From Endozoicomonas arenosclerae (lineage in GTDB: Bacteria; Pseudomonadota; Gammaproteobacteria; Pseudomonadales; Endozoicomonadaceae): a stretch of 32,710 nucleotides of DNA. The stretch lies in the NCBI RefSeq assembly GCF_001562015.1, contig NZ_LASA01000100.1, positions 1 to 32,710 of the forward strand. Reading direction: 5' to 3'. Position numbers and translations under genes: made by a program. Each line of letters starts with the position of its first letter. Positions within the stretch are counted from its first letter, which is position 1. Under the pieces are notes generated by a model. It was not told the DNA's origin, searched no databases, and saw only the letters and a list, made by a program, of their open reading frames with translations. Positions 8,057 through 15,417 of this stretch are shown piece by piece.

Positions 8057-8283
8057 AGTTGGATTATTCATGGATTAATTTTTTTTGTTCCATGGATGGA
8101 CTCAATGCCTTGTGAGTCGCCTTATATAATTTAAAAGAATAAAAAACACTAAAAAAATTATTTCAGTTATAAGTGAGTGGACTGATACTCTGCGCTCCTG
8201 ATTTTGGCCAGGCAATAGACACAACAACTGTCTTATGTGTACCTGTATATTGTCTGGTCATAGCTGTTTTCAGGGAGTACCTC
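8057..8283 (+). promoter_or_regulatory. Leader of the ABC importer genes
   Basis: This 227-base stretch after rsmC is A/T-rich and carries no gene. A TATAAT hexamer at 8125-8130 is the best -10 candidate, but the matching -35 is poor. If used, it would give a leader of about 150 bases. The ribosome site GGGAG (8273-8277) fixes the start codon at 8284. A 17-base stretch near 8257-8275 resembling a cloning-vector primer is treated as chance. Confidence 0.3.
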
Positions 8284-9096
8284 ATGTTCGGTCTTACATT
8301 CAAAAAAACCATAACTACTGCCATCCTGGCTACTTCTGTGATGCTGGCTGGATGCTCTGACGACAAGTCTCCACAGACTCAAGCTACTGATGAAACAACG
8401 TCTTCTGTTGTTAAAGTCGGCATGTCGGGCACTTATTATCCTTTCACTTTCATGGAACAGGGGGAACTGAAAGGCTTTGAAGTGGATCTCTGGAATGAAA
8501 TTGGCAATCGACTGAATTCAGACGTTGAATTTGTTACAGCTCCCTTCTCCGGCCTGTTTGGTATGCTCGAAGCCGGGCAGCTGAATACTATTTCCAACCA
8601 GATTACTTTAACGCAAGCCCGAGCTGAGCGTTACGCTTTCTCAGAACCTTACGTTTATGACGGTGCCCAGATTGCGGTTCATCAGGACAATAACGAAATT
8701 CATTCTGTTGATGATCTGGCAGGCAAGAAAGTAGCTGTGAATCTGGGATCGAACTTCGAAGCGATTCTGCGTCAGAATGACCCTGAAAAGCAGATCAATG
8801 TAGTGACCTATGACACCGGCATTGAGCAGGATGTTGTTCTCAAGCGTTCCGATGCTTTTGTTATGGACCGTGTCAGTGTTATGGCTCTGATTGAAAAGTC
8901 TGAACTGCCGCTTAAGCTGGCGGGTGAGCCGATTGAAATCCTGAAAAATGCCATGCCTTTTATCAATGATGAACAGGGTAAGGCGCTGAGAGATCAGGTC
9001 AATGCTGCTCTGGATGCCATGCGTGAAGACGGAACTCTGGCCTCTATTTCCGGTAAGTGGTTTGGTGGCGATATTACTGCCAAACCTGCAGGCTAA
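8284..9096 (+). CDS. Polar amino acid ABC importer, lipoprotein solute-binding protein
   Basis: This is a family 3 solute-binding protein that would capture an amino acid, perhaps cystine or another polar amino acid, for an ABC importer. From ATG 8284 the product is 270 residues. Residues 1-23 form a lipoprotein signal with the lipobox LAGC, and lipidation would be at C24. The two-lobe domain begins at VVKVGMSGTYYPFTF, a classic family 3 start, with LKGFEVDLWNEIG, the domain-swap segment around NTISNQITLTQARAERYAFSEPY and GKKVAVNLGSNFE. A longer upstream reading from 8173 adds a hydrophobic stretch without a ribosome site and is rejected. A permease follows 139 bases downstream after an intercistronic hairpin. 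The ligand cannot be read from sequence. A lipid anchor on such a protein is less usual in Gram-negative bacteria than a free periplasmic form. Confidence 0.92.
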   Translation: MFGLTFKKTITTAILATSVMLAGCSDDKSPQTQATDETTSSVVKVGMSGTYYPFTFMEQGELKGFEVDLWNEIGNRLNSDVEFVTAPFSGLFGMLEAGQLNTISNQITLTQARAERYAFSEPYVYDGAQIAVHQDNNEIHSVDDLAGKKVAVNLGSNFEAILRQNDPEKQINVVTYDTGIEQDVVLKRSDAFVMDRVSVMALIEKSELPLKLAGEPIEILKNAMPFINDEQGKALRDQVNAALDAMREDGTLASISGKWFGGDITAKPAG

Positions 9097-9126
9097 ACCT
9101 TTCATCCATCACCATTCTTTGGAATA

Positions 9127-9161
9127 CTGCCCCGCTTTTCTTACTGTGAAAAACGGGGCAG
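9127..9161 (+). promoter_or_regulatory. Intercistronic hairpin between binding protein and permease
   Basis: CTGCCCCG (9127-9134) pairs with CGGGGCAG (9154-9161), and inner TTTT/AAAA pairs extend the stem past one mismatch. The downstream bases are not a T-tract. Hairpins at this place in ABC operons commonly stabilise the binding-protein mRNA or reduce read-through, so that the binding protein is made in excess. That role is inferred here. Confidence 0.6.
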
Positions 9162-9235
9162 GTTGGTTTATGCCATTAGGCAGCGAGCAATATAACTTTC
9201 GCCCGTCTGTTCCATCGTCAGTTACAGGCAATTGA

Positions 9236-9901
9236 ATGATTGATTTTGAATACACTGTCGGGATGTTGCCGACGGTTGCCATGAACCTGGATACGACATT
9301 ATATATGACCCTGGGTGGTCTCCTTATGTCTTTGTCCCTGGGACTGGTTCTGGCCTTGGTGAAGATAACCCGTCCATTTTATCTCCATTATGTGGCGGAT
9401 CTGTACATTTCTTTCTTCAGAGGCTCACCGCTTCTGGTTCAGTTATTCCTGTTTTACTATGGCTTGCCACAACTGGTGCCTGCTTTGGCGGGTATGCCGG
9501 CTATTGTGGCGGTAATCATTGGCTTGGGTCTGCACTTTGCGGCTTACATGTCAGAAAGCATGAGAGCGGCGATCATCAGTATCCATTCGGGCCAGATGGA
9601 AGCAGCTCTGAGTGTGGGCATGACTCGTGCTCAGGGTATGAGACGTATTATTCTTCCCCAGGCAGCTAGAGTGGCCTTTCCTGGCTTGATGAACAATGCG
9701 ATTGATCTGCTCAAAAGTACATCGCTGGCCTTTACGCTCGGCGTTGTGGAGATCATGGCGCGTGCCCAGATGGAAGCCGCCAGTAGTTTCCGATTCTTTG
9801 AGAGTTACCTGAGCGTGGCATTGATTTACTGGATTGTGGTGCTGGTCTGCACCTGGTTCCAGAAGTGGGCTGAAGCACGTCTTAATCGAGCCTACATTTA
9901 G
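9236..9901 (+). CDS. Polar amino acid ABC importer permease (HisM/HisQ type)
   Basis: This is the inner-membrane subunit of an amino acid ABC importer, 221 residues, the usual size for the HisMQ/GltJK group. Hydrophobic segments lie near 20-42, 56-75, 80-105, 155-175 and 190-212. SFFRGSPLLVQLFLFYYGLP is the diagnostic family stretch. The coupling helix that touches the ATPase is seen as QMEAALSVGMTRAQGMRRIILPQA. It closely follows the binding-protein gene and should work with it. No ATP-binding gene follows; the next gene is unrelated and comes after a terminator, so the ATPase must be encoded elsewhere. The ATG at 9236 has no strong ribosome site. Substrate is undetermined; cystine permeases of the YecS/TcyL kind look most similar. 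Confidence 0.93.
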   Translation: MIDFEYTVGMLPTVAMNLDTTLYMTLGGLLMSLSLGLVLALVKITRPFYLHYVADLYISFFRGSPLLVQLFLFYYGLPQLVPALAGMPAIVAVIIGLGLHFAAYMSESMRAAIISIHSGQMEAALSVGMTRAQGMRRIILPQAARVAFPGLMNNAIDLLKSTSLAFTLGVVEIMARAQMEAASSFRFFESYLSVALIYWIVVLVCTWFQKWAEARLNRAYI

Positions 9902-9914
9902 TAGCTCTCTCTAG

Positions 9915-9946
9915 CGGGTGCCGAATCTACGACACCCGTTTGTCTT
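9915..9946 (+). terminator. Probable terminator after the permease gene
   Basis: CGGGTGccG (9915-9923) pairs with CGacACCCG (9930-9938) with one mismatch and a 6-base loop, followed by TTTGTCTT. It starts 14 bases after the permease stop and separates the importer genes from the following gene. Confidence 0.65.
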
Positions 9947-10069
9947 CTGCAGTCATTCTGAATTTATAGTGTTGTTATTCTGACTTCTTCTATTCTGAGC
10001 ATTCCTGATTCCATTTCTTTCCTATACTAACCAGAAGTTAGTGCCGCTTTTGGCCATGGAGAGGTCAGG
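9947..10069 (+). promoter_or_regulatory. Upstream region of the 573-residue gene, with repeated heptamers
   Basis: ATTCTGA occurs three times (9955-9961, 9977-9983, 9992-9998), with a variant ATTCCTGA at 10001. A -10-like TATACT lies at 10023-10028 and a 6-bp dyad ACTAAC/GTTAGT at 10026-10042. GAGAGGTCAGG just before the ATG is a good ribosome site. Regulator binding to the heptamers is a guess. Confidence 0.3.
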
Positions 10070-11791
10070 ATGAGTTTAACAACACGAATAGAGTCGATAA
10101 TTCCTCGACTGTCTCACTTCCAAAGCGAAGTAGCCCAGCAGATCAAGGCCCTGCACCCCAAGAAGGTGCTTGTTAGAAACTGGGGGCGCTTTGTACAAGG
10201 CATGCGTATTGTCGCCTTCCATGCGAAGCGGTTAGCTCATGGCATCGCCGATAGAATTCCCAGAATTCGAATTTCTACAAGACGTGTGGTCCAGGTCAAA
10301 ACTGAAGGCGCGATTTTGAATCGCACTATCAAGGCCAAGAGTAAAGAAGGTCTGAAGCTTACGCAGGTTCAGTATGAGCTTCTGAATGGTAAGACGGGTT
10401 TTGTTATTGAGACTCGTGGTGAGCCTGGTAAAGCTCAGACGCAGCATCTGGTTAAGGTTAAATCCAGTGCCCTCAAACAGTCAGAAAAAGCATTTGAAGA
10501 GTCTCTGGAAGCCTTTGTGCAGGCCAGAACAGATTTCGATGCCAAACAAGTGAAGACACCCTATGAAACGCTGAATGCTTCAGGACAGGAAGAGCGTAAA
10601 AAAGAGCACGCTGAAATGAAGCGTCTTGAGACAGAGATGCTGGGTAAAGAGCAGGAGTATATTAAACTCCGCGCGATGGCTACCCGATTAAAGCTGAGAG
10701 AAATAGGCGGTCAACACGATACCAAGGCGGCCTTGAGAGACGCTCTGCGATTTCATGCTAAGGCCGAGGCTGCCAAGCTGGCAGATGCTGGTTCCCTGGT
10801 AACCGGTGTGGCCAGCAGTGTTCAGTCCGTTACCCAGAAGCGTAAAGATATTGATGCTGATATCAAAGCAGTCAGTGAGAAATACAGACATAAAGTCTAC
10901 AAGGATATCAAAGCGTTTATTGACAATGACGATGAAAACTCAGAGCACAATACTCTGGTCAGAGCCCAGCGCAACAGGCAGATGGTTAAAGGTACTGACA
11001 AGCTTCGCTTTGCAACAAGAGACGCGGGTCATGCCAAACGTCTGCCTGGGCTTGATTACTACATGTGTGCAGCCAGGGAAAAGATGAAAGCTGATGGGAA
11101 GACTATCTATAAAGATCGTCTGGTACTTGAAGCTGTGCGTATGATGCATAATGACTGGTCACTGTTTGCCCATGATGTGCAAGGTCAGATTGATCAGATA
11201 AGAGTGGATGAGGACGAAAAAACAGGCAAAAAAGGCAGCTTTGATGCCGACAGGATGTGGGAGTATCACCACCTGAGAAGTTTCCAGGAAACTCTTGCCA
11301 AACTGCGAAGACTGGCAACCATTGACGAAGATAGCCAAAGCAGAGTTGTTGACTTTCTTTCAAGTTATGGTGAAGAGCTAGGCTTGGGTGAGCATCCAGG
11401 GTATAACCTTGATGTGCTGATGAAAGAGGCTGAGGTAAAATATGGTGTCAATAATTTCAAATTACTTGAAGGCACAGTTCCAAGAACAGAATTAGGTGTT
11501 GAAGCGCACCCTGAATATTTGCCAATACAGCCTTTTTCAGCTTTCCCTCCACCCTATAGCCCTGGTATTGATAGAACTACTGCTGAACTACTGGCTAAAA
11601 ATGGAAATCCGTTTTCATTGGAAACTCCTCCGCAGGTCTATCCACAAGCCACAAGACCTGGTGATCATCTATCATCAGTAACTGATCCCTTACCACCCAC
11701 GTTTGGTAGCAATTGGCAGCAGTTCGAAGATGATACGTCACCTCTGCTTCCACAGAAGACTGGCCGTGATAAGACAAATCCTTTCAGTTAA
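10070..11791 (+). CDS. Unknown 573-residue protein; candidate secreted effector
   Basis: I do not recognise a known family. There is no signal peptide or membrane segment, and only one cysteine. Residues 1-75 are basic (many Arg/Lys, for example RIRISTRR). About 130-300 is Lys/Glu/Ala-rich and probably helical or coiled-coil. A second helical region runs to about 450. The last ~90 residues are Pro-rich, probably disordered, and carry short motifs that animal cells use in membrane traffic: PPPY at 493-496 (PPxY, WW-domain ligand), NPF at 513-515 and again at 570-572 (EH-domain ligand), and DTSPLL at 555-560 (acidic dileucine). This tail, the absence of a signal peptide and the host-associated setting suggest delivery by a specialised secretion system. 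That is inference only. It stands alone between two terminators. The ATG at 10070 has a good ribosome site. Confidence 0.85.
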   Translation: MSLTTRIESIIPRLSHFQSEVAQQIKALHPKKVLVRNWGRFVQGMRIVAFHAKRLAHGIADRIPRIRISTRRVVQVKTEGAILNRTIKAKSKEGLKLTQVQYELLNGKTGFVIETRGEPGKAQTQHLVKVKSSALKQSEKAFEESLEAFVQARTDFDAKQVKTPYETLNASGQEERKKEHAEMKRLETEMLGKEQEYIKLRAMATRLKLREIGGQHDTKAALRDALRFHAKAEAAKLADAGSLVTGVASSVQSVTQKRKDIDADIKAVSEKYRHKVYKDIKAFIDNDDENSEHNTLVRAQRNRQMVKGTDKLRFATRDAGHAKRLPGLDYYMCAAREKMKADGKTIYKDRLVLEAVRMMHNDWSLFAHDVQGQIDQIRVDEDEKTGKKGSFDADRMWEYHHLRSFQETLAKLRRLATIDEDSQSRVVDFLSSYGEELGLGEHPGYNLDVLMKEAEVKYGVNNFKLLEGTVPRTELGVEAHPEYLPIQPFSAFPPPYSPGIDRTTAELLAKNGNPFSLETPPQVYPQATRPGDHLSSVTDPLPPTFGSNWQQFEDDTSPLLPQKTGRDKTNPFS

Positions 11792-11812
11792 AGTCTGGAT
11801 CAGGTTGGAGAT

Positions 11813-11841
11813 GAAACGGCACCTGTAGGTGCCGTTTCCAT
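11813..11841. terminator. Bidirectional terminator
   Basis: GAAACGGCACCT (11813-11824) and AGGTGCCGTTTC (11827-11838) form a perfect 12-bp stem with a GT spacer. It lies between the plus-strand 573-residue gene and the stop of the minus-strand trmN6. Short A/T-rich flanks are present, but no long T-tract. Confidence 0.75.
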
Positions 11842-12552
11842 TTAAAGCTTCAGATAATAAGGCTTTAGAAGTTCTGTCGTTGCAGACGTGTAAAAAGGGT
11901 GTTCGCTATAAATGGTTATCTGCTCATGGAAGCTCTCTGAATTGCAGTACCCCAAAACCAATATATGACGATGATCTTTATGAGTCTCGGAAGAGCGAAC
12001 CGTAATGGTTTGCTCAAGCTTTAACTCTGTAACTTGTTTAATCTCTTTCAGAAGCAGTGAGCTGGAATCAACCGGTAACAGAATCCAGGCTTTCCCTTCA
12101 TCAGACAGCAGTCGGTCAATATTTGTGGCCAGTTCCATAAAACTCAAACTGTCAGTGTGGCGTGCCAGAGATCGTTTGCTGCAGGGTGCTTTAAATGCAT
12201 TCTCAAAGAACGGAGGGTTGCACAGAATGCAGTCATAACGCTTTTCAGGCATGAACGACTGTATTGAGCTGTGATGTAAGGTTATTTGAGTGCTCCAGGG
12301 GCTGGCCTTGAAATTCTCAGTGGCTTGGAGGGCTGCCTGATCATCCATTTCAACGGCATCGATAACTGCGTCTGATCTTTGGGCTGCCATTAAACTGAGC
12401 AGGCCGGTTCCTGCACCAATATCCAGAATGAAGTGACTGTGTTCAACTTCAGCTCTGGCTCCCAGAAGACAGGCATCGGTTGTGATCTTCATGGCACTCT
12501 GGCCTTGTTCTACCCTGAATTGTTTGAATTGGAAGTAACTGTTTCTGGCCAT
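11842..12552 (-). CDS. trmN6: tRNA1(Val) A37 N6-methyltransferase
   Basis: TrmN6 (YfiC) methylates N6 of A37 next to the anticodon of tRNA-Val1, using SAM, in the cytoplasm. The protein has 236 residues, within the family's usual range. Features in order: FRVEQGQSAMKITTDACLLG, the typical N-terminal signature; the SAM loop DIGAGTG at 44-50; an acidic strand end VEMD at 67-70; and the catalytic NPPFF at 112-116. The ATG follows the TGA of the upstream transporter gene with no base between (TGAATGG), so translation is probably coupled. The C-terminus ends in YYLKL as in many YfiC proteins. A bidirectional terminator follows. The family is secure; the exact tRNA target is taken from E. coli. Confidence 0.94.
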   Translation of the reverse strand: MARNSYFQFKQFRVEQGQSAMKITTDACLLGARAEVEHSHFILDIGAGTGLLSLMAAQRSDAVIDAVEMDDQAALQATENFKASPWSTQITLHHSSIQSFMPEKRYDCILCNPPFFENAFKAPCSKRSLARHTDSLSFMELATNIDRLLSDEGKAWILLPVDSSSLLLKEIKQVTELKLEQTITVRSSETHKDHRHILVLGYCNSESFHEQITIYSEHPFYTSATTELLKPYYLKL

Positions 12553-13470
12553 TCAATTGCCACTCATTGCCGGGGCGTTGGAGCGTTTGGGGCTCTTGGA
12601 TTTCTTCTGTTGCAAGACAACCGAGGCAACAATCATGACCAGGCCCACATAGGTGGATGTGTGAATACTCTCATTCAATACGTTGGCTATAAATATCAGC
12701 GACAGGAATGGACTGAGATAGCTGATGTTACTGATCATTGCGGTATTCTCTGCAAGCTTCAGAGCCTTCAACCACAGAATATAAGCAAATCCCATCTCAA
12801 TCAGACCAATGTAAACGGCTCCGCCTAAACCTTCCAGTGGGATAGGCCAGACACTGGACTTCCAGAATACGGCAGCCGTAATCCAGGGCAAGCCAAACAG
12901 GAAACAAAGCAACAGACCTACCAGAGAATCGCCATTATTTTTGGCGTTCAGAATCCAGTATAAAGCCCAGACCAGCGTGCTGGAGAGTACCAGTAGAACA
13001 CCTTCAGGGCTGCCAAAATCGAGGTTTCGGAGTTCACCGCGGGTGCTGATAATAACAACACCAAGGTAGGCAACCAGACAGCAGCAGGCATCTTTAATAC
13101 TTAATTTATTGCCCAGTAATGGCACGGCCAATAATGTCAGAGCTAAAGGCCAGCTGTAGTTCAGAGCTTGTGCTTGTTGTGCGGGTAACAGGTCGTATCC
13201 GCCAAATAAAGCAATGTGGTACAGAAACGGATTCAGGAATCCCAGCAGCAGGTAGAGCAGAAAATATTTTTTAGCCTGTTGAACCAGCAGGTGACCCCTG
13301 CCTTGAGCAAAGACAAAACCCGTCAATAATAACGTGGAGGTCAAAACTGACCAGAACAGCATTTGCCAGGGGTCAAGGTGTTCCAGCGTAAGCTTGAAGG
13401 CTGTGGCTATGGTTGACCAAAGCAGGGCAGTGGCCAGAGCATAAAGGCAGGCTTTGGTTTGAGAAGACAT
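12553..13470 (-). CDS. EamA/DMT-family inner-membrane transporter
   Basis: This 305-residue protein has about ten hydrophobic segments in two repeated halves, the pattern of the EamA (drug/metabolite transporter) superfamily. The first half starts CLYALATALLWSTIATAFK, with the family Trp-Ser near the first helix. The second half starts near GVLLVLSSTLVWALYWIL. NYSWPLALTLLAVPLLGNKL and ENTAMISNISYLSPFLSLIF are typical of the loops and helices before the end of each half. The C-terminal 15 residues are basic and polar (cytoplasmic). Substrate is unknown; relatives export amino acids or other metabolites. It abuts trmN6 on the same strand and is probably cotranscribed. The ATG lies 109 bases from the stop of the preceding minus-strand gene. 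Confidence 0.93.
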   Translation of the reverse strand: MSSQTKACLYALATALLWSTIATAFKLTLEHLDPWQMLFWSVLTSTLLLTGFVFAQGRGHLLVQQAKKYFLLYLLLGFLNPFLYHIALFGGYDLLPAQQAQALNYSWPLALTLLAVPLLGNKLSIKDACCCLVAYLGVVIISTRGELRNLDFGSPEGVLLVLSSTLVWALYWILNAKNNGDSLVGLLLCFLFGLPWITAAVFWKSSVWPIPLEGLGGAVYIGLIEMGFAYILWLKALKLAENTAMISNISYLSPFLSLIFIANVLNESIHTSTYVGLVMIVASVVLQQKKSKSPKRSNAPAMSGN

Positions 13471-13579
13471 ACTGCTTAAAGTCTCAACAGGTGGTTACTT
13501 CAGACTGGGAGTCCGACAGTTTTATAAAGCGTGTCTTATAACATGGCGATCTGTTTTTCGCTATGAAGATTTGGGAGGG

Positions 13580-15379
13580 TCATGCTGCACTGTTCATTTT
13601 CAGGAATTTTTCCAGAACGGCTTCCTGCATTCTAAGGTAGTGAAAGGCAACCGTAGTGTCACCTGTCTCGGGGTTCGCCAGCATGGTTTCCATGGCTGTG
13701 TTGATTCGTTGACGGCAGTCCATGAGGAGTTGCGTGTCATTTTCCGAGAATACTCTACTGGGCAGTGTGGCACCGATGGCGTATTGGTAGCACTGGTTTC
13801 TGAAGCTTCTCATCGTGTCTTTGAACTGGTCCAGAGCTTCCTTGCTTTCAAACCCGGGAGTTCTCAATAGCTCACGGTTGATCTGTTTGTAATCGTCTAT
13901 CTGGCAACGATCGACATGCAGGGTCAAGCCTGGCTCATCAAGCTCAGATTTTTTTATAAAGTCTGAGTCTATGCTGGCTCCCTTACTGTTTCTTAATACC
14001 AGAGTCGGAAGGGGAGCGAAGGGGATATTGGCTTTTCTTTTGTGTAATTGCCGGTGGCGTTCTTGCATATGTTCGAGAAATTCTGGCGTATTACGTCGCT
14101 GATATGCAGCCTCGCTATGCTCTTGTTGAAAGGAGTCTAACTCATCATCAAGCCGCTGATGCTGGGCTTTTAAATCGGCTAACTGCTGTTCAAAGACCCA
14201 ATGATGCAGCCGGCCTTTTTCAAGCGAAACCACTTCCCGTTGGTCAATGTGTCCGAAAGGTTGCACCTGGTATTTTGTCGCGCTTTGTAAGATTGGATGT
14301 TGCTCGGCAGAAGATTGTGCTATCGGGTTTTGTTGTTTGTTGGGTAAATCCTTTACTCCATGCTTAGCATAAAGTCGGGCTACTTCTGCCTGTAATTGAT
14401 CCTGATTCAATGGCGTAGAAGGTCGACGGCTTTCTGGTATATCTCTTCCAATCTGATCAATAAAGCCTTCCAGCTCTGCTTCCAGTTTATCTTTCAAGGC
14501 TTGCATGCTACTCAGTTCCAGACTGTCCACCAGTCCTTGATGCCAGAACCCCTGTTCATCCTGCCAGCCCATGATCTTTCCCTGAAACTGATTAAGGGCT
14601 TGCAGACTGAGGAAAGTATTCGGGTCGATGTTGTTTCTCAGACAGTGGGCTTTAAAACCGTCGTGGCCAGGCAAGAAGCGTTCGGCCAGCTGCTGCCTCT
14701 GTTCCTGAGCCTTGGATTGAGCGGCTTGTCCCAGATCTGAGAGCACTACCATGTATTCAGTAACAGCCAGTTTGACCAGTCCGGGTAGTGAATCCGCTTG
14801 TGCCATGACACTTTGGACGTCGTCACAAAAAGCTTTGATTTCATGATAATCCGGAGGAACTCCGCTACCGGTCAGAAAGTCTCTCAGCTTAGCGGCCTGA
14901 TGGTCAAAATTACGGATCGAAACTTCCAGTCCGGTTTCTCTTTTAATGGTCTGCAGACCTTTTCGGAGTCTCCGTGTTTGCCACCTTTTTGCCCGCTTTA
15001 AGGAAATGTCCGAATCTTTGGGAACGGAGGCATTGCCTGGCATGAGGGCTGTCAGGATTTTACGGGCTCGTGAAGGTGATTCCTGAGGTGTCTGACTCTC
15101 CTCTCTGGTCTCGACATAAGGAAAGCGGGGTGGCAGCTCAAGGCTTGAGACTTTATGGGCAGGTAATGCTTGATCGGAAAGCTCTTTGGCCAGAAGGTAG
15201 CCTTTACTGGCAACAGAACCCTGTTGAGTGTCAGAGCCAGTGGGACTTCTTTCTGTCATTTTGCGAACGGGATGTTTGACCACTTCGGCCTTTTTACCCC
15301 GAAAACGGGAAACCACGCCATCCTTGACGGTTCGGGCAATCCCGGACAATCCATGATAAACGCTGGTTAAGATATGCAT
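13580..15379 (-). CDS. Unknown 599-residue coiled-coil protein; candidate effector
   Basis: I do not recognise this protein. It has no signal peptide and no membrane segment. Residues 1-125 are Ser/Thr/Pro/Lys-rich and probably disordered. A basic cluster at 128-141 (KRAKRWQTRRLRKG) resembles a nuclear localisation signal. A PPDY (PPxY) sequence occurs at 175-178. The region 140-330 is mainly helical, with a strong Gln/Glu/Lys heptad-like stretch at about 400-465. The C-terminal 130 residues are helical too. The gene starts 38 bases after the stop of the OmpA-type lipoprotein gene and so probably shares its transcript. GGGAAGGCAGG before the ATG supports the start. Size, composition and lack of an export signal resemble the 573-residue protein at 10070, but I see no clear sequence repeat shared by the two. 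A large cytoplasmic structural protein is an alternative. Confidence 0.82.
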   Translation of the reverse strand: MHILTSVYHGLSGIARTVKDGVVSRFRGKKAEVVKHPVRKMTERSPTGSDTQQGSVASKGYLLAKELSDQALPAHKVSSLELPPRFPYVETREESQTPQESPSRARKILTALMPGNASVPKDSDISLKRAKRWQTRRLRKGLQTIKRETGLEVSIRNFDHQAAKLRDFLTGSGVPPDYHEIKAFCDDVQSVMAQADSLPGLVKLAVTEYMVVLSDLGQAAQSKAQEQRQQLAERFLPGHDGFKAHCLRNNIDPNTFLSLQALNQFQGKIMGWQDEQGFWHQGLVDSLELSSMQALKDKLEAELEGFIDQIGRDIPESRRPSTPLNQDQLQAEVARLYAKHGVKDLPNKQQNPIAQSSAEQHPILQSATKYQVQPFGHIDQREVVSLEKGRLHHWVFEQQLADLKAQHQRLDDELDSFQQEHSEAAYQRRNTPEFLEHMQERHRQLHKRKANIPFAPLPTLVLRNSKGASIDSDFIKKSELDEPGLTLHVDRCQIDDYKQINRELLRTPGFESKEALDQFKDTMRSFRNQCYQYAIGATLPSRVFSENDTQLLMDCRQRINTAMETMLANPETGDTTVAFHYLRMQEAVLEKFLKMNSAA

Positions 15380-15417
15380 CCTGCCTTCCCTGGCAATTTG
15401 AATTCCCTGAGCTTGTC

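Noticed and set aside
8257-8275. Similarity to a common cloning-vector primer
   Set aside because: Only about 15 of 17 bases agree and the flanks are not vector-like, so contamination is not supported.
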